From NCBI GenBank assembly GCA_964304625.1, contig OZ199840.1:5084001-5148000 (forward strand): DNA of 64,000 nt, given 5' to 3'. Below the pieces are notes generated by a model. The model saw only the letters and a list, made by a program, of their open reading frames with translations. It was not told the DNA's origin and did not search any database. Below are positions 37,799 to 50,902 of this stretch, piece after piece (the first letter of the stretch is position 1; every line of letters begins with the position of its first letter). The DNA comes from Kudoa neothunni. Taxonomy: Eukaryota; Cnidaria. The position numbers and the translations under genes were made by a program.

Positions 37799-39240
37799 CC
37801 CTTCCGGTACCAACTGGGGTATTTGAGGGATCCCACATTATCTATTTTGTTTCTAAATCCAAATATCAGCTTCTGATAGTCTTCAAAGTTTGATTTATCT
37901 CTAATACTATTATTTCGATATTTTAATCAAAAGGAGTTTTTTATAATATAATTAATTCGAATGAATAGATTCCAAAATCATACTACAGTTAATTTTGAAT
38001 GTATATGATTATTTTCTAATGTTACATATTTGTTTTATAAATATTAAAAATAGCCTTATCATTCGAAAAATTTAATATTCTCCGTGGTATTGCGTGAAAA
38101 AAAGGTGTAACTTTCTAAATATTACTGCTAATGGATTAACGAGGATTTATCCGACTAAGCCTTGCACGTAACCTTTCTTGCGGACATTGAGATAACTTTT
38201 AAATTACTTTTTTGATGTAACCGTAATATTTAGTATGAGAATTGATCAAACTATTGAATAACATTGGATGTTGAAAAAATTATTATAGATTTTTCCTCGG
38301 TAATTAATGATAGCTGCTCAGAATATGAAATATCTGAATCAGATGATTGAGTTATTAGTGATATAGACATTGATGAAGACTTTGAAAGTGACCTTAATTT
38401 CGCTTAAATAGACCCCAATAATGATTCTATTTTTCCTTCTCAATCTGATCTTGAATGACCCAAAAGAATTAGTTCGAAAACTAAATCACATAACATCGTT
38501 ACTTCACCATCAGGCACTTTAGAAGAAACCAAAAATATAACGTCCATTTTTTATGCCTTTGAGTTGTTTATCTCGAAAGACATAAATGATGAGATAGTAA
38601 AATACACCGACAAATATAATGAAGAAACTAAACCAGAGAAACACGCAACAATATCTAAAGATGAAATAAAAGCATTTATAGGCGTAATTATTGCTACTGG
38701 TCGTTCATATGGTAAGATGCTTGCACATAGGAATATGCGGGATGGTAGTCCATTGTCCAAATAATTATTCTTCTCCACAGTAATGCCCAGAAACAGGTTC
38801 ACTTATATTTATAGATAAATCCATTTCGATGATAAAACAAATAGAATTTATCGGTTTCAAACTACAAATGACAAATATGAACCTAGTCTTCAAGGTATTT
38901 AATGAAAATTGCCTAAAGTATTATTCATCAGGCACGCATATTACGGTCGACGAAAGGTTAGGGTTGGTATGGTTTCGGAGTAAATGCCCATTTTGTGTAT
39001 ATATGAATAGCAAGCCCGGACGATTTGGAATCGAACTTTGGGTGGCTGCAGACACGGAAACGTCATACCTACTGAAGCTTCAGCCTTATACTGGAAAGGT
39101 TGGTGGAATAAAGATAAATAATCAGTGCTAGAGATGTTCCAACTGTTTCAAATCTGTTTGCACAAAACAAATGGGAAAAAGATACATTATTTATTGTTTT
39201 GATTGTACCGATTCTTTGGAACCAATCTTATTAATATGTT
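37799..39240 (+). mobile_element. piggyBac element D, internally deleted, right end not found
   Basis: The left tip is CCCTTCCGGTACC after TTAT (decayed TTAA), followed by an ggggtatttgagggatccc block like the inner repeat of element C. The coding part runs from about 38270. No matching right tip was found downstream, so the 3' limit is approximate. Confidence 0.6.
38270..39235 (+). pseudogene. piggyBac transposase, deleted (element D)
   Basis: Acidic N-terminus from about 38270, then open segments 38564-38764 (KDEIKAFIGVIIATGRSYG) and 38829-39131 (ITVDERLGLVWFRSKC, KPGRFGIELWVAADTETSY, LLKLQPYTGKV). Directly after this, at about 39129-39215, comes a C-terminal cysteine-rich domain (CSNCFKSVC...CFDC). 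The DNxFTS and GGVD blocks that should lie between are missing, so about a third of the protein is gone. It is close in sequence to element C over the VDER and AAD blocks. Inactive. Confidence 0.8.
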
Positions 39241-40866
39241 TTTTTTATTTGAAATATGCTTGCAGCTTATAAATTATACGAACATTTTTATAAGAAAATG
39301 AATAAAATATATTATTCATTTTGCGATCTCTGATACATTAATATTTATGTTATTACAATTATAATTTATCCATATTTTTAGCAATAACATTTATAAATAT
39401 AGAATTAAGCACACCGTTATTTAAATGCAAACAGTAAGCTTTTATATTGATTTTAACTATAGAATTGAACATTACTTTAAATATATTTTCTTTAATGATT
39501 TACTGAACTCACTACACAAAATGCTCTAATGGTATTTCATTATTAGCGGTAATACGAAATATAATTTGTAGATATGTAATAATAGAGATATAAATTTAAT
39601 CTATAAATCAAATATATATATATATATATATAATAACAAATATAATTACTTAATATTATAAAAACATAGTTATGCATATTTTAGCAGATTACATTAACTG
39701 AACCAGATTAAACATAATAGATACAATCAGAGGTAATATGATGGACGTTACTATGCATTAAACACAATTTCTGATGTTTGATTTTTAATTAAAGAAACCT
39801 TTATTAGTAAAAAATTAAAATATTTATTTAACCTTAATCATAACAAAACGTAAAACACGAAATTTATAGCCGCAACATTAGAAATTTCAATAGCTCAAAT
39901 TTTCTCCAAAACAGTTTATTTTATTAGGCCAAAAATCATTAATTATAAATGTAAATATCAAGTTTTACGTGAATTTGCAGAGTTGGAGTTATTCCCTCCC
40001 GTAGCAATAAACATCCCCCGCATGCGGATTATTCGGATCCTTAGCAAAAGCCACTGACTTATTACTTATTATAATGTTGTGATACTTTATAAATATGAAT
40101 CTGATGAGAGGTTTTGGTGAGCCCATTTCGGATGAAATTTAAGATTAACTTGTTCCACTTACAAAGAAATTATAAAGTAGTTCTTTAATGTCCGTATTGA
40201 TTTTTTGACCCGGCTTTCTCCATTCTTTTTGAGTATATGTATTGGGAATTTCTCTATTATCTAATTTAGAGATCTTAGAGAAAGCAATGCGATCCCTCAT
40301 ATAATAATTCAACCGACGTATTAAATGTCTTAATTTTATTAATCAACTGTAAAAAAATAAATGACTTATATAGGTACTTTCTGCATTTAAAAGTTACAAA
40401 AAATAATATTGAGGTGTTGAGTATTAATTTAAATATATTGAAGGGTGTTAAGATTATAATTTAATGCAATTTGTTATAATTTTTTTAAATCATTAATTTT
40501 ACATCAGAAAATTTAAAAAATAAAAAATTATGTGAGTAATGAAATTAAATTAAAAACATTTATTTAACAAAGTAATAATAACAAAATCGGTTAATAAATT
40601 TCGTCGATTATTGCTTTTAAAAATTTTAATGAAAAATTAAACTTTTTATTAAATTTAAAATCCAATTTGTAATTAAAAATAAGAATATAATAAAAATTTA
40701 AATATTAATTCTTAGGTATATTTTATTTATAAATCAACCATTTAATATTATATGGAAATAAGTGCTTTTAACATAATTCGAGATATGAGGCACAACTTAG
40801 GAAACGAATGAAACGATTTGAAAAGTAATCAATTATATAACGTCAGAGTTAATATTAAATCTGAAT
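39241..40866. other. AT-rich spacer with TA microsatellite
   Basis: (TA)11 lies at about 39611-39632. A GC-richer patch at 39980-40050 has no readable feature. No gene supported. Confidence 0.5.
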
Positions 40867-41827
40867 TTAAAATGAAAATGATATTTTTTGGACTTTTAAA
40901 TGATTTATATTAGGTGATGTAGGACTTTTGGAGCCGCCATTTTGGGGAATGCCTGAATTCCATCCTATCAAATTAAAATATAAAACAATAATGCAATATA
41001 AATTATGTTGTAATATGTTACATAAATTTAGTTTTATTGTAAGAATAAATATTACTTAATGTTTCGTGTTTGGGAGGTGTGAATACTGCTATTTGTTCAC
41101 TAGTACACATTCCTGCAACTTTGCACTCACGTTTAGAATTATAAACACAGATAGCCTCAAACTAAAATATTTTAAAATATATTACACAATAATATATTAT
41201 TTTTTATAAATTTTTGTATTAAAGTTGTCAATATATATAAAGAATAATGTTATTTATACCATCGCCCCTATCTGAATACAATTTTTGTAGAAAATTATCT
41301 ATAAAAAATTGAATATTCTATTTTTAGAAATAGGAATACCACGCAAGGGACACAAGTAACTTTCGGATATAGCGATATTACTAAATTGGATATTCAATTA
41401 ATATTATTATAAAATCATCATCTGTTATTAAGTAAAATACATTCTTGATCTTGACATTCACCATATCGCTCACAAATTTCATTAAGTCTAGGGTACTGAT
41501 TTATAAATATCGTCAAATCATTTCTAGCTTCATCGCAAAATGGCTTCTTCAAAGAAATTAAATCAATCAATAAATTTCTTAAACCTTGTCAAATAGTGGA
41601 TACACTTGCATATGTTCAATTTCGTTTATCGATATCAATATTATATTTTGAATCCCTTCGGATAATGTGAGCTAGAGTTTTAAATATTTTTTTGAAAAAA
41701 AGTAAATAAAATAAACCTGAGAATAATAAATATTAAAATAGCACGTTAATGCTAAATTTAATATTAAATTCTTATGATGGAATATTCATCAATAACCTAA
41801 CAGAGTAACGAAAATATTTTCCAACAT
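40867..41827 (-). CDS. CX7: secreted Cys-rich protein gene, gamma group
   Basis: Exons 41797-41827, 41717-41751, 41585-41671, 41441-41546, 41340-41380, 41260-41298, 41056-41161, 40867-40964 join without interruption into 180 aa. Exon 1 encodes MLENIFVTLL, and exon 2 (ALTCYFNIYYSQ) completes the leader. Exon 3 holds LTLSEGIQNIILISINEIE. Exon 4 has PFCDEARND, FINQYP and CERYGEC, a textbook C-x2-Y-x2-C. Exon 5 ends VTCVPCV, exon 6 is IIFYKNC, exon 7 has ICVYNSKREC, and exon 8 ends HLKVQKISFSF. All introns are GT-AG, mostly 40-100 nt. It is paired with CX8, which shares all exon lengths except exons 7 and 8. Predicted secreted and disulfide-rich. The function is unknown. Confidence 0.8.
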
Positions 41828-44800
41828 ATAATTCTGAAATATCTTCAATATATTATCTTTATCATACGATTTTACCCTTAAATACTCGACAAATTTTTGT
41901 TTATAATTTAATAAAGTGATTAGATCATTTAGTTGTACTAAATATAAAAATTATAATTAATGTATCTTTTTATATAATGATTATTTTTATAATACTATAC
42001 TAATTAAGATAAAATCATAGATTTTAATATTATATTTATATTAATCGACTTTAAGGAAATAATATCTCTTATCCAAATAGAACTAAAAAAATTGATTTCA
42101 TTTGATATAATTAATAAATTCTGATTATTTCGCTTAGTCCAATATTATATCTATTAATTTAAAAACCCATACTTATCAAATGACAAACCATATCATCAAA
42201 ATTTATGATACTACAAAATTAAATAATTATTTCTCTATAATTAATTAAAATTTGATGTGTATTATTTCTGTTAGTTTGAATTAAATGTAAATTCACTAAA
42301 TTTTATCCAAAAAAAATCATTCATATATTTTATTAATATGTTATGATGATAACAATATTTTAATATGAAATTAATGAAATTTTACATAACCATCCCCAAT
42401 ATATTAGGATAATTAAACGGGAATACATTATAGACATTATATTCAATTATATTTGTAGACAAGAATTTTTTAAAATAAAATAATAAAAAAAGACATTACA
42501 TATTATTAATATTTATAATTAATTTATAAACAAAGTATAGTTTAAATTTATGTGTTGTGCGCACAATTTACAATTGGCGCCCAAGTATATCTTGTTTACC
42601 ACCTGGGAAATTAATGTCGAAATATTTTCATTCGTTTATAACTAATTTAAAGCAACTTTAAAATATTTCGAAGACATTATATCTTCATGATACCTGACAT
42701 ATCATGTTTGATTCTTTGTTATCGAAGGTAATTGATCGACTTAGTAACTACAATTTAAATATCTTAAAATACCAAAATAAATTTTTGTCATAAATTAGAA
42801 ATGATTTATAAAGATTTTAATTACCGAAAAACCAATTTAAATTAGGATTTATTAATACATATTGAAAAAAACTAGAATACCTTTAAATAAAATAACACAA
42901 TGGTGGATTCAGATCATCCTTAGGCTCTAGTAAAACCTTAACCTTATTATCAATCTCACGTCATGAGTGAATCGATAAACGAAATCCGAACACGCATAAG
43001 TATATATATATATATATTATTACAATAAGTCATTAGTTGTACTACGGGAAGACAGAAAGCTAAAAATCACGAAAAAACAACTATTTTAATTAGAAGACGT
43101 TAATACTATAATATTTTATCATTATTATGTATACATTTTTATTTTTTTATAATCACTTCATGCCATTTTATTAGAACTAAAATTTGTAAAATAACGTGTT
43201 GTATGAACTAATTTATATTAAATAAATTAAAGTTTAACTAAATTACAGTATTCCACTTAGGTGAAACTATAATTTTACTATATGGGATGGAAGAGAATAT
43301 TTTTTGAAATATTTACGACTAATATGGTTAATTGATATTTATATACGAGCGAATAAATAAGGTATTTATAAAAATAATTTCAATTAAATAGGTATAATAC
43401 AAAACTACAATGGGTAAAATTCGCTGTAGTTTTTAATATTATCAATGATTTCACCCAGCATGAGTTTTTGCGGATTCGGTTGAATGGCTGTGGACAGATA
43501 GCCCCGTTGGGTGGTAAACGATCTCAATATCCCGATGTATTCGGTTTGATTCCTAATGCTGATCAGTGAATTGTTTTAGCAGGAATACCTCCATGCCCCG
43601 ATGGAAACAGTTGTTAGATTGATATTACAATATAAGTGTAATTTCGTCTGAAATTATAGCTCTATATTTTGACCTAGCATTTAAAGTTTAATTAAGCGTT
43701 TGAATCGTCGGGTATTCACATTAACTGACTAGAAATCTCAGTAGGGTCAAAATCTATATGCATAGGGTTTGGAGTTGTGTTCAGCCCTGTGAGCGAATAC
43801 GTTTAATTTGTTAAAATTCACTCTTTTTAAGGAAAATAAATTGCGAGGGGGTAGAACAATTTATCATGTGATATCATCAGAATTCATGAAGGTGACATAG
43901 CCACCCCTAATTCCTCAACTTAGTAAGTTGCATGAGAATTCTTACTTATTAACCCTCTAAGGATTTCGTTTGTATTACACCCCAAACCACGTTTAGTGTG
44001 GACATAAAATTTTACAACGTTCTCATAGAAAATTAATACTTACGCTATTCTTCTATATTTATTAAACGTACCACAAAGCAAAAACTTGGTTAAAATATAA
44101 ATTCAGATCATGCCCAAAAAATTTCAATCCTCAAACGAGCTGGGGGTGAAAAATTCCACATGGTTATTGCTTTATTAACTTTAAAAATTATAAATAATTA
44201 ATGGAGAAACTTCTGTGTAATTCATTTTTTGTCATAAATATAAATATTTTCATATGTTTTGTAAAAATTAAAAAAAAATAATGTCATTTATTTATAATCT
44301 CCATTATATAACTTTGTAGTTAAATATAATTCTTTGGATTTGTGAATTAAAAAAAAATGAAAATGGCAAAAATCAATTGTCAATAGAAGGCTAAATATGA
44401 TAAAATTAAGTTATAAAATTAAAAATGAAGAGAATAAAACTATATTTTAGTTGAAACACAATTTTCGATTTATTTCGTTGATACTTATTAAAATATAAAT
44501 TTTTATGATAGCCGTATATAATGAGAAATTTTTAACCATCTAGATTTAATAGTGAAAATTGTAGTTATTAATTTTCTCTTAAATTATTTCATACTTTTCT
44601 ATTTTGTTCTTAATAAATTAATAATTCGACTTATAAATATTAATTTTTTTTCTATTTTATAACTTTTGGAAACGATGTAATATTAAATTAACCAAAAATA
44701 GTGATTTTAGAATTTATAATAGTAACATTATTAATAATTGTTCATCACGAGGTAAAGAAAATTTTTTTTAAGTATTCTTTTATTAAAATTAAAACTAACT

Positions 44801-45434
44801 TGATTTTAAAAAATTCAAAATTCAAATTTAATAATTTTATGTTTAAAAATAGAATTTTTTTTAAATAAAACGTAATATCAAATATGTCAAACAAAATCAA
44901 TGAATTAACATAAAATTTTAAGATACGCAAAGAAATATAGAAAAAAATAATTTTGAAACAAAATTATATATAAAATTAAAATAAAAAATATATATAATAT
45001 CTATTCTTATTAGGTAGCAATATTTGTATTAGAAATTATAAGTAATTTATTTATAATAATCTTGTTATTTACACCGTGTATTTAATATAAATATAATTTA
45101 TATCAAATATTTTTAGAATCTGAGTATGAATCTTCTTTACTGCAAATAGTATATGATTTTATAAATATTCATTGACACGATTGGTGTATTATAAAAATAT
45201 CAGATGAATTATTCAATCAGAAATTTATAATTGAATAATAATGATATTATATATGTATATATTCATCTTCATTTAATGTATTATAAAATCATGGAATAAT
45301 TATTTAAATTAAATTAACGCAAAAATATAATATATAATTAGTTTTCGGATTCGAGATACATATCAAAGACAAATGAACTAAGTAATGATTGAATTTGTAA
45401 ATAATGTGATATATTTTTTGGTGTAGATAATGTT
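41828..45434. other. Intergenic, one dispersed repeat, no gene seen
   Basis: Contains (TA)n at about 43001-43017, a GC-richer unidentified block at 43430-43900, and a repeat at 43951-44190 listed separately. No CX exon was recognised between CX7 and CX8. Confidence 0.5.
43951..44190. repeat. Dispersed repeat, copy 1 (partner near 57130)
   Basis: The stretch containing aacgtaccacaaagcaaaaac, ttggttaaaatata and catgcccaaaaaattt aligns with 57130-57340 in the same orientation. It begins with TTAACCCTCTAAGG, which looks like a piggyBac left tip, but no matching right tip was found. The copies differ by about a quarter of positions, so they are old. Confidence 0.55.
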
Positions 45435-46362
45435 TTAAAATTCAAATGTAATTTTTTCGACTTCCAATTCTTTAAGATCAGGGGAATTTAGGAGTGATTT
45501 CACGCTATCAAGCTTTGGACTGCCTAAATTACAATCAAGACGAATACATTATACAATTTTATTAGAAAAATACATTAAATTACATTATAAAATATTTTTT
45601 AATTAATCCAGGAATTTATACCTTGTGTTGGTGGATCAGGAGGCGGCGGAAAAGTTGATATTTGCTGTCTAGTACACATTTCTGCTATTTTACATTCGTG
45701 TTTCGAGTTGTAAATGCACATTAATTTGCTCTAGAATATAAAATAAATAAAACTTCCTTCATAAACTGATTATATATGTATTTATAACTATATTTATACC
45801 ACCAATCCTTTTAGAATACAGTTCTGATAAAATATTATCTATATATAAATGTAAACAATTATATAAATAATTTAATGATTTTACCACACAAGGGACACAA
45901 GTGACCTTTGGTTTTAACGATATTACTAAAGTATATTTAAGGCATTTAATCGATAATAATATGTATTGACATACGTGTTCCCTTTTCACATTCACCATAT
46001 CGATCACAAAGTTCAGGGTGTTTAGGATATTTATTTATAAATCCAGGTAAATCTTTTCTTGCTTCATCGCATAATGGTTTCTAAAATGAATGAGGGGCAT
46101 AATTCATCACATTTTAACTTTGTTAAATGTGGGAAAATGTTCCGTATTTTCTATTTCGGAAAGCGACATCAATACTAAATGTTCGACTGGGTCGGATAAC
46201 TTTAGCTAAATTATAATATTGGTTGAAAATTATGTATAATTATAAAACGTACCTGAGCGACATTGATGTTAAATAAACATGAAAATACTATATATATTAC
46301 TTATATTTGTGGTAAACTATGTACCAATTACCGAACAATGCAACACAAATGGGGAAAAACAT
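45435..46362 (-). CDS. CX8: secreted Cys-rich protein gene, gamma group
   Basis: Exons 46332-46362, 46253-46287, 46119-46205, 45975-46080, 45885-45925, 45800-45838, 45622-45730, 45435-45523 give one frame of 178 aa. Exon 1 is MFFPICVALF and exon 2 VFSCLFNINVAQ. Exon 3 is LKLSDPVEHLVLMS onward. Exon 4 has PLCDEARKDLPGFINKYP and CDRYGEC. Exon 5 ends VTCVPCV, exon 6 is IIFYQNC, and exon 7 has MCIYNSKHEC and then a proline tract TFPPPPDPP. Exon 8 ends DLKELEVEKITFEF. Ten cysteines in all. All introns are GT-AG. It is the clearest sister of CX7 and, with it, the best template for finding further members. Confidence 0.8.
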
Positions 46363-47337
46363 ATCCTTCAATCCTTTTATATGTAAATCTAATTTATCGC
46401 TAAATTCGTAGCTTAAATAGTAGAAAACTGTTTTGTTATGAATAAATAAATTAGATAAGATTAAAATAAAGAATTAATTTCGATATAAGTAATATATATC
46501 AATTTTTAATTGGTTTATATAATAGTTTATGATAATAATTATGTGATTATCGCAGCTACATTGAAATATATGTTTTTTCGGGATTTATTTGTAATAAATT
46601 CAACCGGCATAAAAATATTAATTTTAAAATATCTAAAGATAAGTTATATAAAAGAAAAGATTTTACAAATTGATAATCAATAACTATCCTTCACAAAATA
46701 TAAATATAATTAATATTGATAATTTACACAAAAATTACCGATCCGAAGATAACAATAAAAAACATAGCCGATAAAATACAATGTTATTAATATTATTGCT
46801 ATTAATCTTTACATTTTAGTTCAAATCAACACAGTTTTGAATACATTAATTTAATTTTGTATCAGTATGCTTCTTGAAAATATTGATATAAAATATGATG
46901 CATCATTCCGTACATCGAAAAAATAAAAAATGGCATTATTCGATTAAATAAATAATGATAATTTTAATTATTATTGCAAAAAAGAAAAATTAATACTAAT
47001 ATTTTTAAAATCGATTTAGATACACATCTGTTAAATAAACAAATAAAAGTATGTATTTATATGGAATATTATTACGCAAAAGCTACATGTTATGGTATAC
47101 TGAAAAATTAAAATTTAACATGTATCGTTCGTGATAAATTTTTAATATACCAACATTGTTATGATGCTAAATTAATTTCCTAATTTTTTATAAACGAAAT
47201 ATCGGTATAAATTACATTTATATAATCACGAATTTAATCATTTTGCATAACGATTCATGTTTCATATTAAAATGTGATAATAATTATTATAATATATATA
47301 ACAACTCATTTCATTGAAAAATATAGATTATAATTAC
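46363..47337. other. AT-rich spacer, no gene seen
   Basis: Nothing recognised upstream of CX8 to the start of the pogo/Tigger-like remnant. Confidence 0.5.
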
Positions 47338-48945
47338 AGTGCAGCATCGCTCGTGCGTAGTACTTAACTTATATTTGACTATGATTGGTTCAGTGACATA
47401 AAAAATGATATTTTAAGGTTTTAAATCAACTAAATTAATTATTTTTAAATTATTTTAACTATTGTGAATCTGAAAAACATCTTTCGTGCGTATTGTGTCG
47501 ATTCTACGTAGTCCAGTAGAAAAAACGATTGTAAGTTACACATCGCCCGTACGTAATCATTAATAAAATGAAGCCTACCATGAAGATAAAGTAGAGAAGC
47601 TTGATTGAAAAATATGAAATTATTCAATTTTAATAGTCTATTCATGAATTGATAAATTCAAAAAGAATGGCGATGGATAAATTCGGTATCAAAACTATGT
47701 CAACATTAAATGCCATTTTTATAAGGAAGGAGGAAATTCTTAAGTCAGGGGCATAGGCCTGCTTAATTGTAGAAGAAAAACTTAATAAAAAGGTGTTGAC
47801 AAAGGTATTTATCGATGGATCCAGGAAACTAGGGAATTGGGGGTGGTTATATCAATTTGGAAAATATTATTGAAAAGACTAGAAGAATTGCATTGGAAAA
47901 TCGTCGTTCTAGTGTTCACCTTAATCGTGGCTGGTTTCAGAAATTTAGAAATCGCTTTAATCTAACATATGTTACCCTTCATGGTGAATCAGCAAGTGTT
48001 CCTACTGAAATAGTCTGAGTGGTAACAAAAGCTAGTCGCTATTCTTGAAAAATAGTCACCTGAAGATATTTTTAACATTGATGACACTGATCCTTTTTAC
48101 CAAAAATACGAAGGTTTATATTGATTAAGTGATCTGTTGGAATTTTATTTGTAGGTAATGGTTATATAACCAGGATGGAAAGTAACGTTAGGAGAACAAC
48201 TAAATAAAGAACCGGATGACTGTTCTTCTTGAATGTTGAATGCCTGGCAAAAAACTTCCTACATTTATTATTGGATAATATGAAAAGCCAAGATGTTATA
48301 AAGGAGTAACTACATGTCCTTTTCTCTGAGTCGAATCAAAATGGTTGGATGATTTCAGAACTATTTATTAAACATATGAATCACCTTGATCATCTCATGT
48401 CTTATCGAAATAAAAATATCATTGTTTTTCTTGATAAATGCCCAACGCATCTTACATTATAACTTAAAAATATCGATTCATGTTACTTCCCAAAGAGTAC
48501 TACAAGTATACTTGAGCCTTTAGATTAAGGAATCATAAATTCTTTTAAAATTTATTACAAAAATTTTGTATCCCAACGGTTCCTAAACCAATTGGATATT
48601 GGTATCACTAAGCCGGAACCATTAGATGTGCAGGAGGCAATGTATATGATTTCGGATGCTTAGAACAACTTTAAAGATATTAAAATAACGAATTGTTTCA
48701 ACAGATCATTTTTTGCGTTTGTGAAAGTTCCATACGACTTCATATCCATCTATTAGTATGTAGACATTTCCTCGGTAATAGTTGGCGATATAATAAAATT
48801 AAGCATAGTGTTATTATCAAGTGAATCGATATTCTATGAAACAAAAAAGCATATAATATATCTTTTTCAGATAGATGCACTGAATGGTGTGGGTGTGGTT
48901 CAAACCTGCGAGCCAGAGCTTAAAAAACGATGACTCCATACTGCT
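47338..48945 (+). mobile_element. pogo/Tigger-type transposon remnant
   Basis: Limits are tentative. An acagtgcagcatcgctcg block at 47338 and the inverted ccatactgctgtg block near 48940 may be terminal repeats. Coding remains lie between them, as described in the next entry. Confidence 0.45.
47686..48780 (+). pseudogene. CENP-B/jerky-like (pogo/Tigger) transposase, decayed
   Basis: In order: MSTLNAIFIRKEEILKSG (N-terminal helix-turn-helix), VYRWIQ-like block near 47800, GWFQKFRNRFNLTYV (CENP-B type DNA-binding half), IFNIDDTDPFYQKY (first DDE aspartate block), NGWMISELFIKHM, IVFLDKCPTH (second aspartate block) and KSTTSILEPLD...GIINSFK (the family's NTTS.LQPLDQGII block). Several in-frame stops and frame changes make it inactive. 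The order and spacing of six blocks make the family call strong. Confidence 0.8.
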
Positions 48946-49246
48946 GTGTTGTTGATCGAACGTTAGTTGACTTTGGTTATAATTCTTATTATTATACCAA
49001 CAATTGAAGAGTTTTCTAAATCTTTAAATTTCATTAAAGGACTCATATTAAAACCAAAGAAAAACAAAAAATTTATAAAAAATTTTATTCCAATATGCTA
49101 AAGCGAATATAAATGGAATAATTAATTGGATTAATTATCGTTAATCTATTGATGATTTAGTTCAAAATAAATACTGGTTTTCAAGGTTCGCATTCTTATT
49201 TGGATAAAAATTCTTTTTATTTTAACGAGATAAAATCATATTTATA

Positions 49247-50902
49247 ACTAGCTCAAAAGCCCCGCTTCGCGAAGGCTTCCTTGCCCAGCCAAGTAGGCTA
49301 ACACCTGGTGCAGACTATAGCCTTTTTGATTTTTAAGTAAATAACGCTAATGCCCAGTTTTGCGTGGTACAGTGTGATGGGAAATTTTAACTTTTAATTC
49401 TATTTTAATTTATGTATTTTAAAAGCTTGTCATTATTTTTGCAATGTGATGATTTAGATAAACGAAATTATGCGCACACTTTCCATTCAAATATAAATAT
49501 AAATAGGGGTATGGGGAGGAATTAATGAGTAATTTTAACTTTATTTTACAAATTATTGGCCGGAAATATTATGACCTTAATTTTATGAGAAATGGAATTA
49601 GCGATTAAAGTTCAATTATTTATGAAACAAAATCATTAAGTAACTTAAATAGGACTTTCAGTTCTTCTCAAAATTTTAAGATAATAATTAATCCTTCTAG
49701 TTATAAAATTTATTATTAGTCTACAAACGATAAAAAAAATAAAGTCAACTTAAGATACCTCCAAAATATAAACAGTAATTGTTACTCCTTATATCGCAAT
49801 TTTATAATGATGCCAATGATGGTTTGAAAAGCTGTGAGCAGTAACTAACGTACTCATTATTGTAACAAAATTTCTCTATTGATAAATAAATCCAACCTTG
49901 CTTTTTATCAAGAATACTTACTGGTTTAAAAATATACACATTTAATTAACAAAATACGATTAAATCAAAAATGTAGAGGTGTTTTTGGTTTGAAAAATTA
50001 CAGTAATATTAAAATATTTAAATATCAACAGGTTATCTTGAAGGAATGCACCCTTTTAAAAATTATCGTACTGTTTGATTGTTTTAAAAAAATTTTCTTC
50101 GTATTGAACTATTCTTAGATTAACGAAAACTTTGTGAAAATATCGGTTAGATCGAATAGACCAATAATTTCTTATTAACTTACACGACACGTATTGAGAT
50201 TGAGAAGGGGCTGTAATTTTCTGCAGCTTTTATATCATAATGAATTAATGCGAGCCTAAAGAAAACAGTATATTGATTTGAATATTAACATCAAGGTCTG
50301 GGTTAAGGAATAATTAGGATATATATAGACACTCAAATTATTCCAAGGTGGCAACAACTTGTTATCTCAAATTGTGTTTTATTTAAGTTGATCATAATCT
50401 ATTTTTCTCAACTATATCCATAACGTTTGAAAACAGAAAATACATACAAAATAACTTGTTTATGCTTCAAATTGTAATGAAAATGCGACAACTCTTGTAA
50501 TGTGACGTTAATAGTTTTATTTGTCTCAAAAGTACTCCGAACAGGCAAATGTAAAATTTTTAGAACACTCTACACCATAATTAAGATAATTTTTTTCTAT
50601 ATAGTGAGTAAAAGTTCATTTTATTTGGCTATCCATCAGAAATAAACAAATATCAATATTATGCAGGTGTTTTTTAATCTGCTATTTGTGAAGACAACCA
50701 GAAAATTCCTTACTTCTGACTGTATTATTGACTATATTTATACTTCTAAGTGAATGAATGATTTTCATTAATGATTTTATTTATTCAAATACAAACTTAA
50801 AGCCATATTTAAAGAAAATCTCTCCGTGGCACATGTGTACTACTACAAACTGACACACACACACACGGACAGAAATAAGAACTTTATTATGTATATAGAT
50901 AA
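49247..50902. repeat. Dispersed repeat R, longest copy
   Basis: Begins actagctcaaaagcccc followed by a small hairpin (gcttcgcgaaggc) and ends after an (ac)n tract with ggacagaaataagaac and ttatgtatatagata. Its 5' third (49330-49745) recurs at 53355-53835, and its 3' tail (50690-50902) at 60280-60485. No coding frame. The hairpin-like start and gata-type end suggest a non-autonomous Helentron-like or LINE-derived element. I cannot decide between these. Confidence 0.65.

Noticed and set aside
38551-38802. 83-codon minus-strand frame
   Set aside because: Antisense shadow of the piggyBac element D transposase.
45759-46007. 82-codon minus-strand open frame containing VTCVPCV
   Set aside because: It is exon 5 of CX8 read through into both flanking introns. 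The splice sites at 45925 and 45885 and the match to all sister genes show that the long frame is not the real one.
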